This document shows, one piece after another, positions 33,274 through 42,641 of a stretch of 52,455 bases of DNA. This stretch comes from Vulcanimicrobiota bacterium. Lineage in GTDB: Bacteria; Vulcanimicrobiota; Vulcanimicrobiia; Vulcanimicrobiales; Vulcanimicrobiaceae. Under the pieces are notes generated by a model. The model did no database searches and was not told the origin of the DNA. It saw nothing but the letters and a program-made list of their open reading frames with translations. A program made the translations under genes and the position numbers. The stretch spans positions 1-52,455 of the forward strand of contig JAFAXE010000013.1 of the NCBI GenBank assembly GCA_019241305.1, read 5' to 3'. The stretch's first letter is position 1. Every line of letters starts with the position of its first letter.

Positions 33274-35244
33274 ATGAGCGCAACCGACCAGGCCCGTTCC
33301 GAAACGATCGAGGCGCTGCTTACCGAAGAGCGCCGCTTTCCGCCCCCACCGGAGTTCGCGGCCAACGCCAACGTCGGACCGCAGGTGTATCCGGAGGCCG
33401 ACCGAGACTTCGAAGCATTTTGGGCGGCACGCGCACGCGAGTTGGAATGGGAAAAAGCGTTCACGCGGGTGCTCGAATGGCAAGAGCCGTTCGCGCGCTG
33501 GTTTGCCGACGGCCGTCTGAACATCACGGTCAACTGTCTCGACCGTCACGTACGCTCCGGGAAAGGCTCACGGGTTGCCTATTACTTTGAAGGTGAGCCC
33601 GGCGACCGCCGCATCGTAACCTACGCCGACCTGTTGCGCGACGTTTGTCAGTTTGCGAATGCGCTGCGCAGCCTGGGCATCAAAGCGGGCGACCGTGTCG
33701 CGATTTACATGCCGATGATTCCGGAGCTTCCGGTCGCGATGTTGGCGTGCGAGCGCATCGGCGCGGCGCATTCCGTCATCTTTGGTGGTTTTTCACCAGA
33801 TGCGATCGTCGACCGCGTCACCGACGCAGGCTGCGTGCTGATCATTACGGCCGATTTCGGCTGGCGCCGCGGCAAGCAAGTGCCGCTCAAGGATAACTGC
33901 GATGCGGCCATGCGCCACACGCCGAACGTTCGCCATTGCATCGTCTTCAGGCGCACGGGGCACGAGGTGTCGATGCATGAAGGCCGTGACCTGTGGTGGC
34001 ACGACGTGATCCGCGATCAACCCGATAGCTGTGAGCCGGCCGCGCTCGAGGCCGAACAGCTGCTCTTCATCTTGTACACGAGCGGGACCACGGCAAAGCC
34101 CAAGGGCATCAAACACACGACCGCTGGGTATTTGACAGGCGTCGCGACGACCCACAAGTACGTCTTCGACGTCAAAGATGACGACGTGTACTGGTGCACG
34201 GCGGATATCGGATGGGTAACGGGCCATTCGTACATCGTCTACGGGCCACTGTGCAACGGAACGACAGGCATACTCTACGAGGGCACGCCTGACTTTCCAG
34301 AACGGGACCGCTTTTGGGCGATCGCGGAGCGCTACAAGGTCAGCATTCTGTATACCGCGCCCACCGCAATTCGCACGTTCATGAAGTGGGGGCCGGAGTT
34401 TCCCGCCAGGCACGACCTTTCATCGCTGCGCCTTTTGGGAACGGTGGGTGAACCGATCAATCCAGAGGCCTGGATGTGGTACCGCGACGTCATCGGCGGT
34501 GGACGTTGCCCGATCGTCGACACCTGGTGGCAGACGGAAACCGGGATGATTATGATTACGCCGCTTCCCGGCGTCACCACGACGCTTCCGGGCAGTGCAA
34601 CCCAGCCATTTCCTGGCATCTATCCCGACGTCGTCGATGAACGTGGCGCGAGCGTGCCGCCCGGGGGCGGAGGCTACATCGTCATTCGCAAGCCTTGGCC
34701 CGCCATGCTGCGGGGAATCTGGGGCGACGACGAGCGCTACGTTCAGACCTACTGGTCTAAATTCCCACACATGTACCTCGCCGGCGACGGCTGCCGCCGC
34801 GACGACGACGGCAATTACTGGTTCATGGGCCGCATCGACGATGTGATGAACGTCAGCGGACACCGCATTTCCACGACCGAGGTCGAGAGTGCCCTCGTGG
34901 ATCACCAGGCTGTCGCCGAGGCCGCGGTGGTTGGCCGAACCGATGCGATGACCGGTCAGGCGATCTCGGCTTTCGTCTTGCTCAAAGGCGCCGAGCTCGG
35001 TTCCGAGGCGCTCGCCGAGGAATTGCGAGCACACGTCGGGACGAAACTGGGACGCTTCACCGCCCCAAAGTACATCACGTTCACGAACGAGTTACCGAAG
35101 ACGCGCAGCGGCAAGATCATGCGTCGCTTGTTGCGCGACATTTCCGAAGGGCGTGCCTTGGGGGACACAACGACGCTGGCCGATTCCAGCGTGGTGGCGG
35201 AGCTGCAGACGCGCGCCAAAGCCGAAGCGCAAAAGGAGGAATAA
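33274..35244 (+). CDS. acs: Acetyl-CoA synthetase (AMP-forming acyl-CoA ligase)
   Basis: A 656-residue AMP-forming ligase. The ATP-binding P-loop is ILYTSGTTAKPKGI; TADIGWVTGHSYIVYGPL, VDTWWQTETGMIMITPLPG and MGRIDDVMNVSGHRISTTE are the classic acetyl-CoA synthetase motifs, and the C-terminal RSGKIMRRLLRDI carries the Lys regulated by acetylation in the family. The length (about 650) and the N-terminal FEAFWAARARELEW domain match Acs. Propionyl- or acetoacetyl-type use cannot be excluded, but the WWQTETG context favours acetate. GAGG lies 8 bases before ATG 33274. The nearby homogentisate genes yield acetoacetate, so acetyl units could be handled locally. Confidence 0.93.
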   Translation: MSATDQARSETIEALLTEERRFPPPPEFAANANVGPQVYPEADRDFEAFWAARARELEWEKAFTRVLEWQEPFARWFADGRLNITVNCLDRHVRSGKGSRVAYYFEGEPGDRRIVTYADLLRDVCQFANALRSLGIKAGDRVAIYMPMIPELPVAMLACERIGAAHSVIFGGFSPDAIVDRVTDAGCVLIITADFGWRRGKQVPLKDNCDAAMRHTPNVRHCIVFRRTGHEVSMHEGRDLWWHDVIRDQPDSCEPAALEAEQLLFILYTSGTTAKPKGIKHTTAGYLTGVATTHKYVFDVKDDDVYWCTADIGWVTGHSYIVYGPLCNGTTGILYEGTPDFPERDRFWAIAERYKVSILYTAPTAIRTFMKWGPEFPARHDLSSLRLLGTVGEPINPEAWMWYRDVIGGGRCPIVDTWWQTETGMIMITPLPGVTTTLPGSATQPFPGIYPDVVDERGASVPPGGGGYIVIRKPWPAMLRGIWGDDERYVQTYWSKFPHMYLAGDGCRRDDDGNYWFMGRIDDVMNVSGHRISTTEVESALVDHQAVAEAAVVGRTDAMTGQAISAFVLLKGAELGSEALAEELRAHVGTKLGRFTAPKYITFTNELPKTRSGKIMRRLLRDISEGRALGDTTTLADSSVVAELQTRAKAEAQKEE

Positions 35245-35269
35245 ATCGCCCGGACGGGCGGGTCACATC

Positions 35270-35551
35270 ATGGAGCTCTTACCGCAGGTCGAGCGTGCAC
35301 GGCTGGAAGCGTCGCCGTGTCTGGCTGAGTCGAACGAGTTTGCCGTCTACGCGCTCGGCAACGACACGTACGCGCTCGTGCACCGGCATCAGGCCGTTCC
35401 GTGGCAAGCCGTCACGTTTTCCGGGGACGCGCTGTTCCGGGTCAATCAGTTGCTCGCGACAGCGGCGCGTACGTTGTACCGCGACGTCGCCGCCGAGTTG
35501 TCTCCACGCAGGCAAGCCGAAAAGGCCGCAGAGGGACCGCGCTCGGCGTAG
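35270..35551 (+). CDS. Small hypothetical protein
   Basis: A 93-residue protein between acs (25 bases upstream) and fumarylacetoacetase (16 bases downstream), read in the same direction. It has AESNEFAVYALGNDTYALVH followed by WQAVTFSGDALFRVNQLLAT, a beta hairpin and a helix, and a charged end. Composition and the operon-like spacing favour a real gene, but I know no family for it and see no motif, signal or membrane segment. The upstream in-frame extension lies inside acs and was rejected. Confidence 0.5.
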   Translation: MELLPQVERARLEASPCLAESNEFAVYALGNDTYALVHRHQAVPWQAVTFSGDALFRVNQLLATAARTLYRDVAAELSPRRQAEKAAEGPRSA

Positions 35552-35567
35552 TCGCGCGTTTCTAGCG

Positions 35568-36872
35568 ATGAACGAGACGCACGATCCGAAGCTACGGAGT
35601 TGGGTGACGTCGGCCGCGCCTGGCCACGACTTTCCGATTCAAAATCTTCCTTTTGGGATATTTCGCCGCCGGGCAAGTGGTGAGCGGTTTCGGGGCGGGG
35701 TTGCAATCGGCGATGAGATCCTAGACCTCGGGGCAGCGTGGCACCGTGGCGTTTTTCCGTCCGATGTTCAAGACATCGTCGAGTGTTGCTGCGCGCCGGG
35801 GCTGAACGACTTCATGGCGCTGGGCCCGCAGGCGTGGTCTGCGCTACGCCTGGCCTTGTCGCGTACCTTGCGCGCTGGCGCCCGAGAAGAAGCAGAGTTG
35901 CGCCGTTGCCTGGTCTTGCAGCGCAACGCCGAGATGGCGTTGCCGGCGCGTTGCGGTGACTACACCGACTTCTATGCATCCGTGTATCACGCAACGAACG
36001 TCGGAAAACTTTTCCGCCCGGACAATCCGCTGCTGCCGAACTATGCATGGGTTCCGATCGCCTATCACGGTCGGTCGTCGTCGTTGTGCCCTTCAGGATA
36101 CGCGTTCCGGCGGCCCATCGGACAAACCATGCCGCCCGAAGCCGCGTCGCCCGTGGTCCAGCCGACGCGCCGACTGGATTTCGAACTGGAAGTTGCCGTG
36201 TGGATCGGCGTCGGAAACGATATCGGCAGCCGCGTTTCCCTGGAGGATGCCGAGCGTCACATCTTCGGCCTTGGCTTGCTCAACGATTGGTCCGCACGGG
36301 ACGTACAGGCCTGGGAATATCAACCGCTCGGACCATTCCTCGCCAAAAGTTTCGCCACGACCGTATCGCCGTGGATCGTCACGCTCGAGGCGCTGGAGCC
36401 GTTTCGCGTTCCCTGGGAGGGGCCGAACGAAGGCGCCAAGCCGCTGCCGTATCTCGATGCACCGAGCCTTCGCGAACGCGCCGCGTTCGACGTCCAGTTG
36501 GAAGCGCGTTTGCAAACCGAGACGATGCGGGCAAAGAAAAGCGAACCCGTGCGGCTCGCTCGGACCAGCTTCCGGCATACGTACTGGACCGTTGCACAAA
36601 TGGTCGCACATCACACGATGAACGGCTGCAACCTGCGGCCCGGAGACCTCTTCGGTACCGGAACGCAATCCGGTCCCACCTCTGGCGAACTCGGCTCGTT
36701 GCTCGAGCTTACGGAAGGCGGAAAGCAGCCCTTTTCGCTCGGCGATGGCGAGACGCGCACCTTCCTCGAGGATGGCGATACCGTCGTGCTGCACGCCTGG
36801 TGCGAAAAAGAGGGCTCGGCCCGTATCGGCTTCGGCACCTGTGAAGGGAGCGTACTCGCGGCCATATCTTGA
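35568..36872 (+). CDS. fahA: Fumarylacetoacetase
   Basis: A 434-residue enzyme that splits fumarylacetoacetate into fumarate and acetoacetate, the last step of tyrosine breakdown. It shows the Ca-binding DYTDFYASVYHATNVG segment, RPDNPLLPNYAWVPIAYHGR, LDFELEVAVWIGVGNDIG, LGLLNDWSARDVQAWEYQPL and GDLFGTGTQSGPT, all conserved in the family. ATG 35568 was chosen because the frame upstream merely overlaps the small gene before it. Its stop TGA is part of the TetR operator at 36870-36883. Homogentisate dioxygenase lies downstream; maleylacetoacetate isomerase is not in the window. Confidence 0.94.
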   Translation: MNETHDPKLRSWVTSAAPGHDFPIQNLPFGIFRRRASGERFRGGVAIGDEILDLGAAWHRGVFPSDVQDIVECCCAPGLNDFMALGPQAWSALRLALSRTLRAGAREEAELRRCLVLQRNAEMALPARCGDYTDFYASVYHATNVGKLFRPDNPLLPNYAWVPIAYHGRSSSLCPSGYAFRRPIGQTMPPEAASPVVQPTRRLDFELEVAVWIGVGNDIGSRVSLEDAERHIFGLGLLNDWSARDVQAWEYQPLGPFLAKSFATTVSPWIVTLEALEPFRVPWEGPNEGAKPLPYLDAPSLRERAAFDVQLEARLQTETMRAKKSEPVRLARTSFRHTYWTVAQMVAHHTMNGCNLRPGDLFGTGTQSGPTSGELGSLLELTEGGKQPFSLGDGETRTFLEDGDTVVLHAWCEKEGSARIGFGTCEGSVLAAIS

Positions 36873-36892
36873 ACGCTCGTTCAGGGTATGCT
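36870..36892 (+). promoter_or_regulatory. TetR-type operator and promoter of the tetR/MFS pair
   Basis: TGAACGCTCGTTCA (36870-36883) has perfect six-base arms TGAACG/CGTTCA with a two-base centre, the usual shape of TetR-family operators. It covers the stop codon of the upstream gene and lies just before the -10-like TATGCT (36887-36892, with GGG before it). The start codon of tetR is at 36904, so the transcript would have a leader of about five bases. No good -35 was seen. Confidence 0.6.
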
Positions 36893-36903
36893 AGACTGCG
36901 CGC

Positions 36904-37500
36904 ATGCCGCGTCGTCCAGACCGCGAGAACCGCCTGGACCTGCTCGATCGCGCGGTAGATTACGTCTCCGAGAACGGCATCGCCGATCTGTCGCTGCGAC
37001 CGCTAGCGCACGCGCTCGATGTTAGTCCGGCCATTCTTCTCTATCACTTCGCTTCTAAGGAGAATATGATCGTCGAACTGCTGGGGCGCGCTGGTGACCG
37101 CCAACGGACCATGTTCGAACGGCTGCGTTCCGACGATTCGGCCTCTGCGCAAGACGTGTGCCGAGAGGCATGGCGGGTGCTCAGTGCGCCGCGCGCGCTG
37201 CCGCTCTTTCGTTTATTTTTCGAAGTGTACGCGCTGGCACTGCAGTCGCCCGCGCGCTTTCCCGCATTTTTTCCTGGAGCGGTCCACAACTGGCTCGGGT
37301 TTTTGGAGCGTCCTGCGCTCCGTGAAGGCTGCTCGCCGTCTGAGGCGCGACGCCGCGCTACGGTGATCCTCGCCGGTTACCGCGGTTTCTTACTCGATCT
37401 TTGTGCGACACACGAGCGCAAACGCGTCGAGGGCGCGGTGGAGGCGTGGATCCGCACGCTCCCGTTCCTCGGCGAAGATACGTGCATTGGAGCATCGTGA
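36904..37500 (+). CDS. TetR family transcriptional repressor
   Basis: A 198-residue repressor. The N-terminal 50 residues hold the helix-turn-helix: LDLLDRAVDYVSENGIADLS, LRPLAHALDVSPAILLYHFASKE. The rest is the helical ligand pocket, with WRVLSAPRALPLFRLFFEV. ATG 36904 sits right after a dyad operator, fitting autoregulation. Its stop overlaps the GTG of the MFS gene by four bases (GTGA), so it very likely controls that transporter, and the ligand is probably the transported compound. Although placed between fahA and hmgA, it may or may not control them. Confidence 0.9.
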   Translation: MPRRPDRENRLDLLDRAVDYVSENGIADLSLRPLAHALDVSPAILLYHFASKENMIVELLGRAGDRQRTMFERLRSDDSASAQDVCREAWRVLSAPRALPLFRLFFEVYALALQSPARFPAFFPGAVHNWLGFLERPALREGCSPSEARRRATVILAGYRGFLLDLCATHERKRVEGAVEAWIRTLPFLGEDTCIGAS

Positions 37501-38777
37501 CGCCGATGTTGCCTCAAGCGCCCGCAGCTCGCAAAGGTGCCGTAACCTTCATTTTCATCACCGTCGCGATCGATATGATCGCGCTCGGCATCATCGCGCC
37601 CGTACTGCCGAAGCTCATCGCCAATTTTCTCGGCGGAAACCTTTCTTCAGCAGCCGAGATCACGGGACTGTTCACGACGGTGTGGGCGGTCATGCAGTTT
37701 CTCTGCTCGCCGCTGCTGGGGATGCTGTCGGATCGCGTCGGCCGGCGTCCGGTCATCCTCATTTCGTGCGGTGCGACGGCGATCGACTTTGCCATCATGG
37801 CGATGGCGCCGAACCTGTGGTGGCTCTTCGCCGGCCGCGTGTTATCAGGGATGACGACCGCCAACATAACGGCGGCCTATGCGTACATCGCCGACGTGAC
37901 GACGCCGGAGCGAAGAGCGGCGTCGTACGGGCTGCTGAGTAGCGCCTTCGGACTCGGGTTCGTCATCGGTCCTGCGATCGGTGGCCTGGCCGGAAACGTC
38001 GATCCTCGTCTCCCATTTTGGATCGCCGCTGCACTGAGCGTCGCGAACACGCTCTACGGCGTTTTCGTGTTACCGGAGTCACTGCCGAAGGAGCACCGTA
38101 CGGCGAAACTGGAATGGCGCCGCGCCAATCCGCTCGGTTCGCTCCGGCTCCTTGGGCGACATCGGGAACTCTATGGTCTCTCGGCGGTCACCTTCATCGC
38201 GCTGGTCGCCCATGAGGCTCTACCGAATTTGTGGGTACTGTACCTCATTGCGCAATTTGCCTGGGACGAGCGTGCGATCGGATTGTCTTTGGCGCTCGTA
38301 GGGGTTTGCTCGTCGATCACCGCGGCGTTTCTCGTCGGCCCTGCCGTGGCGCGCTTCGGCGAGCGGCGCACGCTGATGTTCGGCCTGTTCACCTTCATGC
38401 TCGCGAATGTGCTGTTCGCCGTGCCCAACGGGTACGTGATCGTCCTCGGCATCATCGTGATCAGTCTGTCTATCTACAATTCACCGGTGCAGTCGCTCAT
38501 GTCCAAGCGCGTCGAGCGAACGGAGCAAGGTGAATTGCAGGGTGCGATGGGCGCGCTGCGCGGAATCTCGATGCTGATCGGTCCGGGAATCTTTACGCTG
38601 ACGTTCGCAGAATTTGCTGGGCCGTGGCGCGGCCTCGAATTGCTGGGGGCGCCCTTCCTTTTGGCGGCGGCGATGTTGGCGCTGGCCCTGATCCTGGCGT
38701 GGCGAGTCACATCGCGCGCAGATGACGTGGCGTTGCCCCTTCCCGAAGCAGTGCCTGCGTTCGTCGTCGACGGCTAG
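37497..38777 (+). CDS. MFS transporter, TetA/DHA1-like
   Basis: A 426-residue membrane transporter with twelve hydrophobic segments. The loop between helices 2 and 3 has [20 protein letters not shown], the MFS motif A, and [13 protein letters not shown] and [13 protein letters not shown] (motif C-like) point to DHA1-type proton-coupled efflux. The start is GTG 37497, overlapping tetR; ATG 37506 is an alternative. Paired with a TetR gene, it looks like a drug or metabolite exporter, but uptake of an aromatic acid is also possible given the homogentisate neighbours. Confidence 0.9.
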   Translation: MTPMLPQAPAARKGAVTFIFITVAIDMIALGIIAPVLPKLIANFLGGNLSSAAEITGLFTTVWAVMQFLCSPLLGMLSDRVGRRPVILISCGATAIDFAIMAMAPNLWWLFAGRVLSGMTTANITAAYAYIADVTTPERRAASYGLLSSAFGLGFVIGPAIGGLAGNVDPRLPFWIAAALSVANTLYGVFVLPESLPKEHRTAKLEWRRANPLGSLRLLGRHRELYGLSAVTFIALVAHEALPNLWVLYLIAQFAWDERAIGLSLALVGVCSSITAAFLVGPAVARFGERRTLMFGLFTFMLANVLFAVPNGYVIVLGIIVISLSIYNSPVQSLMSKRVERTEQGELQGAMGALRGISMLIGPGIFTLTFAEFAGPWRGLELLGAPFLLAAAMLALALILAWRVTSRADDVALPLPEAVPAFVVDG

Positions 38778-38829
38778 GAACGGGGTGGCGCGGCACTGCA
38801 TCCGAAGGAAGCGTCGAGGAAAAACGACG

Positions 38830-40200
38830 ATGGCGATCAGCGAGATCACGTACACGACGATGTCGGGCTTCGGAAACGAGTTTGCGACCGAAGCGCTGCC
38901 CGGCGCGCTTCCGGTAGGTCAAAACTCTCCGCAGCGCTGTCCCTACGGTCTCTATGCGGAGCAACTTTCGGGGACCGCATTTACCGCACCGCGTGCCGTC
39001 AATCGGCGCTCGTGGCTGTACCGGATTCGACCCGCGGCGATGCACGAACCCTTCGCGCGGATGGACAACGGCCGCATCGTGAGCGACTTTTCGCTCGTGG
39101 AAGCGCCGCCGAATCAGTTGCGCTGGGATCCCCTTCCGATTCCGAGCGAACCCGTGGATTTTGTCGATGGCCTCGTCACCATGGGAGGCAATGGCGGTCC
39201 GGCGTTGCAGAACGGCTGCGCCGTTCATCTGTATGCCGCGAATCGTTCCATGACGGCCCGGTTCATGTACGATGCGGATGGCGAGCTGCTGATCGTGCCG
39301 CAACAGGGTCGCTTGCGGCTTGCCACCGAGCTTGGCGTTCTCGACGTCGCGCCGCTCGAGATCGGCGTGATCCCGCGCGGCGTTCGTTTCCGCATTGAGC
39401 TCCTGGACGATGCGGCTCGCGGCTACGTCTGTGAGAACTACGGAACGCCGCTGAGGCTGCCGGATCTGGGGCCGCTCGGCTCCAACGGGCTGGCCAATCC
39501 CCGCGACTTCGAAACACCCTGCGCGTCGTACGAGGACCGCACCGGCGACTTCCGCCTGGTCGCGAAGTTTCAAGGAAATCTCTGGCAAGCAACGATCGAT
39601 CATTCACCGCTCGATGTGGTTGCGTGGCACGGAAACTATGCTCCGTATCGCTACGATTTGCGGCGCTTTAACACGATCGGGTCGGTCAGCTTCGACCATC
39701 CGGATCCGTCGATTTTCTTGGTGCTGCACGCAGCCACCGACACTCCCGGCGTAGACGCGATCGACTTCGTGATCTTCCCGCCGCGCATCTTAGTCGCGGA
39801 GCATACCTTTAGGCCGCCGTGGTTTCACCGCAATATCGCCGGGGAGTTCATGGGGCTCCTCGAGGGCGCGTATGATGCGAAGGCCGAGGGCTTTGCGCCG
39901 GGCGGCGCGAGCTTGCACAACTGCATGAGTGGACACGGTCCGGATGCCGAGTCGTTCGAGCGCGCCAGTGCCGCCGACACCTCGAAACCCGACTACCTCA
40001 CGGACACGATGGCGTTCATGTTCGAGAGCCGCTACGTCATCCGGCCGACGCGCTTTGCGCTCGAATCCGCGCAACTGCAGCATGAGTATTACCGTTGCTG
40101 GCAAGGCCTGCAGAAGCACTTCGATCCGACAGATCCGCAAGCGGGAATGAAGAATAGAGCCGTGCCTCGGTCTGCTGCAAGGAAGAATGGCCCGGCCTAA
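38830..40200 (+). CDS. hmgA: Homogentisate 1,2-dioxygenase
   Basis: A 456-residue iron dioxygenase that opens the ring of homogentisate to maleylacetoacetate. The N-terminus [20 protein letters not shown] is the family start. The iron ligands of the human enzyme map to His333 and Glu339 in [12 protein letters not shown] and His369 in NCMSGHGPD, all present at matching spacing. ATG 38830 has GAGG about 11 bases upstream. It follows the MFS gene by 52 bases and overlaps the FecR-domain gene by 14 bases. With fahA it covers two of the three homogentisate steps; the isomerase would be elsewhere. Confidence 0.95.
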   Translation: MAISEITYTTMSGFGNEFATEALPGALPVGQNSPQRCPYGLYAEQLSGTAFTAPRAVNRRSWLYRIRPAAMHEPFARMDNGRIVSDFSLVEAPPNQLRWDPLPIPSEPVDFVDGLVTMGGNGGPALQNGCAVHLYAANRSMTARFMYDADGELLIVPQQGRLRLATELGVLDVAPLEIGVIPRGVRFRIELLDDAARGYVCENYGTPLRLPDLGPLGSNGLANPRDFETPCASYEDRTGDFRLVAKFQGNLWQATIDHSPLDVVAWHGNYAPYRYDLRRFNTIGSVSFDHPDPSIFLVLHAATDTPGVDAIDFVIFPPRILVAEHTFRPPWFHRNIAGEFMGLLEGAYDAKAEGFAPGGASLHNCMSGHGPDAESFERASAADTSKPDYLTDTMAFMFESRYVIRPTRFALESAQLQHEYYRCWQGLQKHFDPTDPQAGMKNRAVPRSAARKNGPA

Positions 40201-41173
40201 CTCGCTCCAGCGTAGGGTCGGTACAGCGGCGCTGCTCGCCTGCGGCTGCAGCGCGCTGAGTCTCGTCCGATTCGCGGCGGTCAGCGCCGAGCCGCCGCTC
40301 GCGACCCTCTCAGCGGTTCATCGCGGAGCAACGCTCGAGACCGCTTCTACATCTTCAAAAGGCGGCACCGTGGGAGCCGAGATTTCCCCGGGGACCGTCG
40401 TCGCGACCGATACAGGGCAAACGGCGAAGGTGACGATTGCCGATGGTTCGTCGATCGAGATCGAACAGCGGTCTCGCGTCACATTCGAACAGTTTGGTCG
40501 CGGCATCGGTGGCGTTCACGTGAAACTTGCGAATGGAACGATTCGACTCGACGTTCCCGAGAAGCCGCACTTCGCTCCTCGTGGCTTTACGGTCTTGACG
40601 GCTCAAGCACGCGTCGTTTTTCGCGAGAAGAAAGGCTATGTCACCTCGAGCAGCGACCAAGATGTCGTCACGTGTTTGCGCTGTCGTATCTACGATCGCC
40701 AGCGGTGCGAGCAGAACGACTTCATCGTACGCGACGCCTCCACGTGTCTGAGTCTCAGCGATGCTGCCGTCGCCGTCGTCACGCGACAACATGGCATTCA
40801 ATTACAGTCGTCCTCTGCCGAAGCGATGGTGCGCTCCGTGATTGGGCAACTGGGTGGCAGCGTGTCGGCCGCATCAGGGACTCCCTGGTGGAAGAACCCG
40901 GATGGCGCGGAAGGGCTGTCAGTCGATCGCAACGCCGTTGCCCTCGATCATCCTGGCGATACCGCGGATCTCACCGTGGAGGACCACAACGATGGCGGGA
41001 ATGTTTGGTGGCTCAGCGTCGATCCGCAGGTCGCCGCCGTGGACTTCGTCGATCCGAAGGGGTCCTGCCGGCTGCGCGCCGCAGGTTCCGGAAGAACGGC
41101 GGTGATTGCCTTCGACCAATTGGGCCGCTATGTTGCGGTCGACGTCGAGGTCCGAGGAACTGCACAGCGCTAA
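40187..41173 (+). CDS. FecR-domain secreted protein
   Basis: A 328-residue exported protein. A signal peptide ([20 protein letters not shown]) ends near residue 34. A FecR-like domain follows: [57 protein letters not shown]. The middle is Cys-containing ([12 protein letters not shown]), and the C-terminal 90 residues look like a bacterial Ig-like (Big) domain, [20 protein letters not shown]. FecR domains may sense signals or form structural proteins; no sigma factor gene is near. ATG 40187 lies inside hmgA. It overlaps the next gene by 44 bases. Confidence 0.75.
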   Translation: MARPNSLQRRVGTAALLACGCSALSLVRFAAVSAEPPLATLSAVHRGATLETASTSSKGGTVGAEISPGTVVATDTGQTAKVTIADGSSIEIEQRSRVTFEQFGRGIGGVHVKLANGTIRLDVPEKPHFAPRGFTVLTAQARVVFREKKGYVTSSSDQDVVTCLRCRIYDRQRCEQNDFIVRDASTCLSLSDAAVAVVTRQHGIQLQSSSAEAMVRSVIGQLGGSVSAASGTPWWKNPDGAEGLSVDRNAVALDHPGDTADLTVEDHNDGGNVWWLSVDPQVAAVDFVDPKGSCRLRAAGSGRTAVIAFDQLGRYVAVDVEVRGTAQR

Positions 41174-41999
41174 ACGGCCGGAACGGCGTAACGCCGGGCG
41201 TTTTGCTTGGGGCGCGATAGCTTGGCTCGTTATCGTCTCTTCAGTCTCAGGCGCGATGGCGCTCACGTTGCCGTATCCCGGCGAGCCGTCGCGCCTGGTC
41301 GTCGCAGCGTACCGCAATGGCGAGGGCCGCAGGACCGATGCGCCGATGCGCGTCTCGCTCCGCTTTATCGGGATTGGGGCGGGCCGGCTTCGGATCGGTC
41401 TCGCCGCGCCGCAAGCCCTGGGATCGGTACTCGTGATCAGCAATGGCATCGTGGCGTGCCGGCCGTACGTCGGGACGCTACAACCGTTCATCGAACGCCG
41501 CTTCACTGGAGCCAGCGTGCCGCATGCCGTCGATATGGATGGCTCCCAGGTAGGAACGGTTCGAGCCTTCAGTGCGCAAGTCGAAACAGCGGTGTTTCGC
41601 CAAGAATGTACGCTGAACGCGCGCGCGCGCCGCTATGATTTTTCGACGTATCGCTTGGAAGTGTTATCGGGTTACCGTTTCCTCGAAGGTACAGGAGGCA
41701 CGCAGTTCATTCCGTCGGACGCTCAACTTCGGCCCATCGAGAATTACGTCGTACGCCTGGATGACGCCATCGAGGAAGCGCGCTTTGAAGGAGGCACATC
41801 AATCAGCGATGAGCCGACGGCGCGGCAGCTCACGGGAGAGGCCTCTGGTGTCATGGTTGCCTGGAAAGACCCGCATCTTGCCACATTCCGGGAATTCGCG
41901 CTGTTCATCTTGGCGGGCGCCTTCGCACTAGGCATCAGCATGTTGATCGAGTTGGTCAAACCGCGGTTCCTCGATGATCCCAGAGGCGCGTCCCCCTAA
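41130..41999 (+). CDS. Membrane-anchored protein of unknown function
   Basis: A 289-residue protein with an N-terminal hydrophobic segment (GAIAWLVIVSSVSGAMALTL) and a C-terminal one (FALFILAGAFALGISMLIEL) followed by a basic end, so it should be held in the membrane at both ends with an extracytoplasmic middle. The middle is beta-rich and has two cysteines (IVACRPYV, RQECTLNA). I chose ATG 41130, which overlaps the FecR gene by 44 bases; no better in-frame start lies between. Its tight link to the FecR-domain gene suggests joint action. No family recognised. Confidence 0.6.
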   Translation: MLRSTSRSEELHSAKRPERRNAGRFAWGAIAWLVIVSSVSGAMALTLPYPGEPSRLVVAAYRNGEGRRTDAPMRVSLRFIGIGAGRLRIGLAAPQALGSVLVISNGIVACRPYVGTLQPFIERRFTGASVPHAVDMDGSQVGTVRAFSAQVETAVFRQECTLNARARRYDFSTYRLEVLSGYRFLEGTGGTQFIPSDAQLRPIENYVVRLDDAIEEARFEGGTSISDEPTARQLTGEASGVMVAWKDPHLATFREFALFILAGAFALGISMLIELVKPRFLDDPRGASP

Positions 42000-42133
42000 G
42001 CGGCGGAGGTGCGGGAGCGCCGGAGGTTGCCTTCGAAACCCGTAGGCCAGGATCGGTTTCGCGGGGCGGTTCTTGAAAGTGCCGCCCGAGCGAAATCGCG
42101 CAGCACGAACAACGGTTCGTATCGGAGGTATGG

Positions 42134-42511
42134 ATGAACTGGCTGATCCGCTTCGTCATCAACGCGATCGCGCTCTATCTGATTGCGAAGTTCGTTCCGG
42201 GATTCAATCACGACGTGGGAGTCGTCACCGCTCTCATCGCCGCGATCATCTTCGGGCTGGTCAACGCGATCATTGGGCCAATTCTGCGGCTCGTCACGTT
42301 GCCGATCAATTGGATCACGCACGGCGTCTTCTCAATCGTCGTGAACTATATCCTATTCTGGCTGACGGTGTTGATCGCACCGAATTTTAAGACCACCGGC
42401 GAAATTCCAGCATGGGAAGCGCTGCTCATCGGCGCGATCATCATGATGATCGTCTCGACGGCTGTGCATGCGGCGTCCCGGACCGAAGAGGAACGGGCCG
42501 CGGCCCGCTAG
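42134..42511 (+). CDS. Small integral membrane protein, phage holin family 4 superfamily
   Basis: A 125-residue protein with four hydrophobic segments: RFVINAIALYLIAKFVPGF, TALIAAIIFGLVNAIIGPIL, THGVFSIVVNYILFWLTVLI and EALLIGAIIMMIVSTAVHAA. The order and the GLVNAIIGPILRLVTLP loop match the phage_holin_4_2 (YvlD-like) family, found widely on bacterial chromosomes and not a sign of a prophage here. GGAGG precedes ATG 42134 by six bases. It has its own terminator right after it. Confidence 0.85.
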   Translation: MNWLIRFVINAIALYLIAKFVPGFNHDVGVVTALIAAIIFGLVNAIIGPILRLVTLPINWITHGVFSIVVNYILFWLTVLIAPNFKTTGEIPAWEALLIGAIIMMIVSTAVHAASRTEEERAAAR

Positions 42512-42537
42512 CTCGCTCAACAGGAAAAGCAGGGAAG

Positions 42538-42567
42538 CGGTCCGGGACGAGAGTTCCGGGCCGTTTT
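42538..42567 (+). terminator. Intrinsic terminator after the holin-like gene
   Basis: CGGTCCGG (42538-42545) pairs with CCGGGCCG (42556-42563), one U-G pair included, and a TTTT run follows directly (42564-42567). It separates the small membrane gene from the GntR promoter. Confidence 0.75.
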
Positions 42568-42605
42568 CATTCCGCGGCGACCTCTTTCGGCGGTGCCGAC
42601 GACCC

Positions 42606-42638
42606 TTGACAGGCCATGCGTATGCATGTATACATGCA
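42606..42638 (+). promoter_or_regulatory. Promoter with 16-base palindromic operator of the GntR gene
   Basis: A perfect -35 box TTGACA (42606-42611), a 17-base spacer and -10 box TATACA (42629-42634). The palindrome TGCATGTATACATGCA (42623-42638, perfect over 16 bases) is centred on the -10 box. Its core TGTATACA fits the GT-N-AC type sites of FadR-like GntR regulators, so GntR would block its own promoter. The expected transcript start near 42641 nearly coincides with the GTG at 42642. Confidence 0.85.
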
Positions 42639-42641
42639 GAC

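Noticed and set aside
36047-36844. Rightward 265-codon frame inside fahA
   Set aside because: Same-strand shadow of a clear fumarylacetoacetase, very Arg-rich.
42134-42511. Holin-like gene as evidence of a prophage
   Set aside because: This family is widespread on chromosomes and no other phage gene is nearby.
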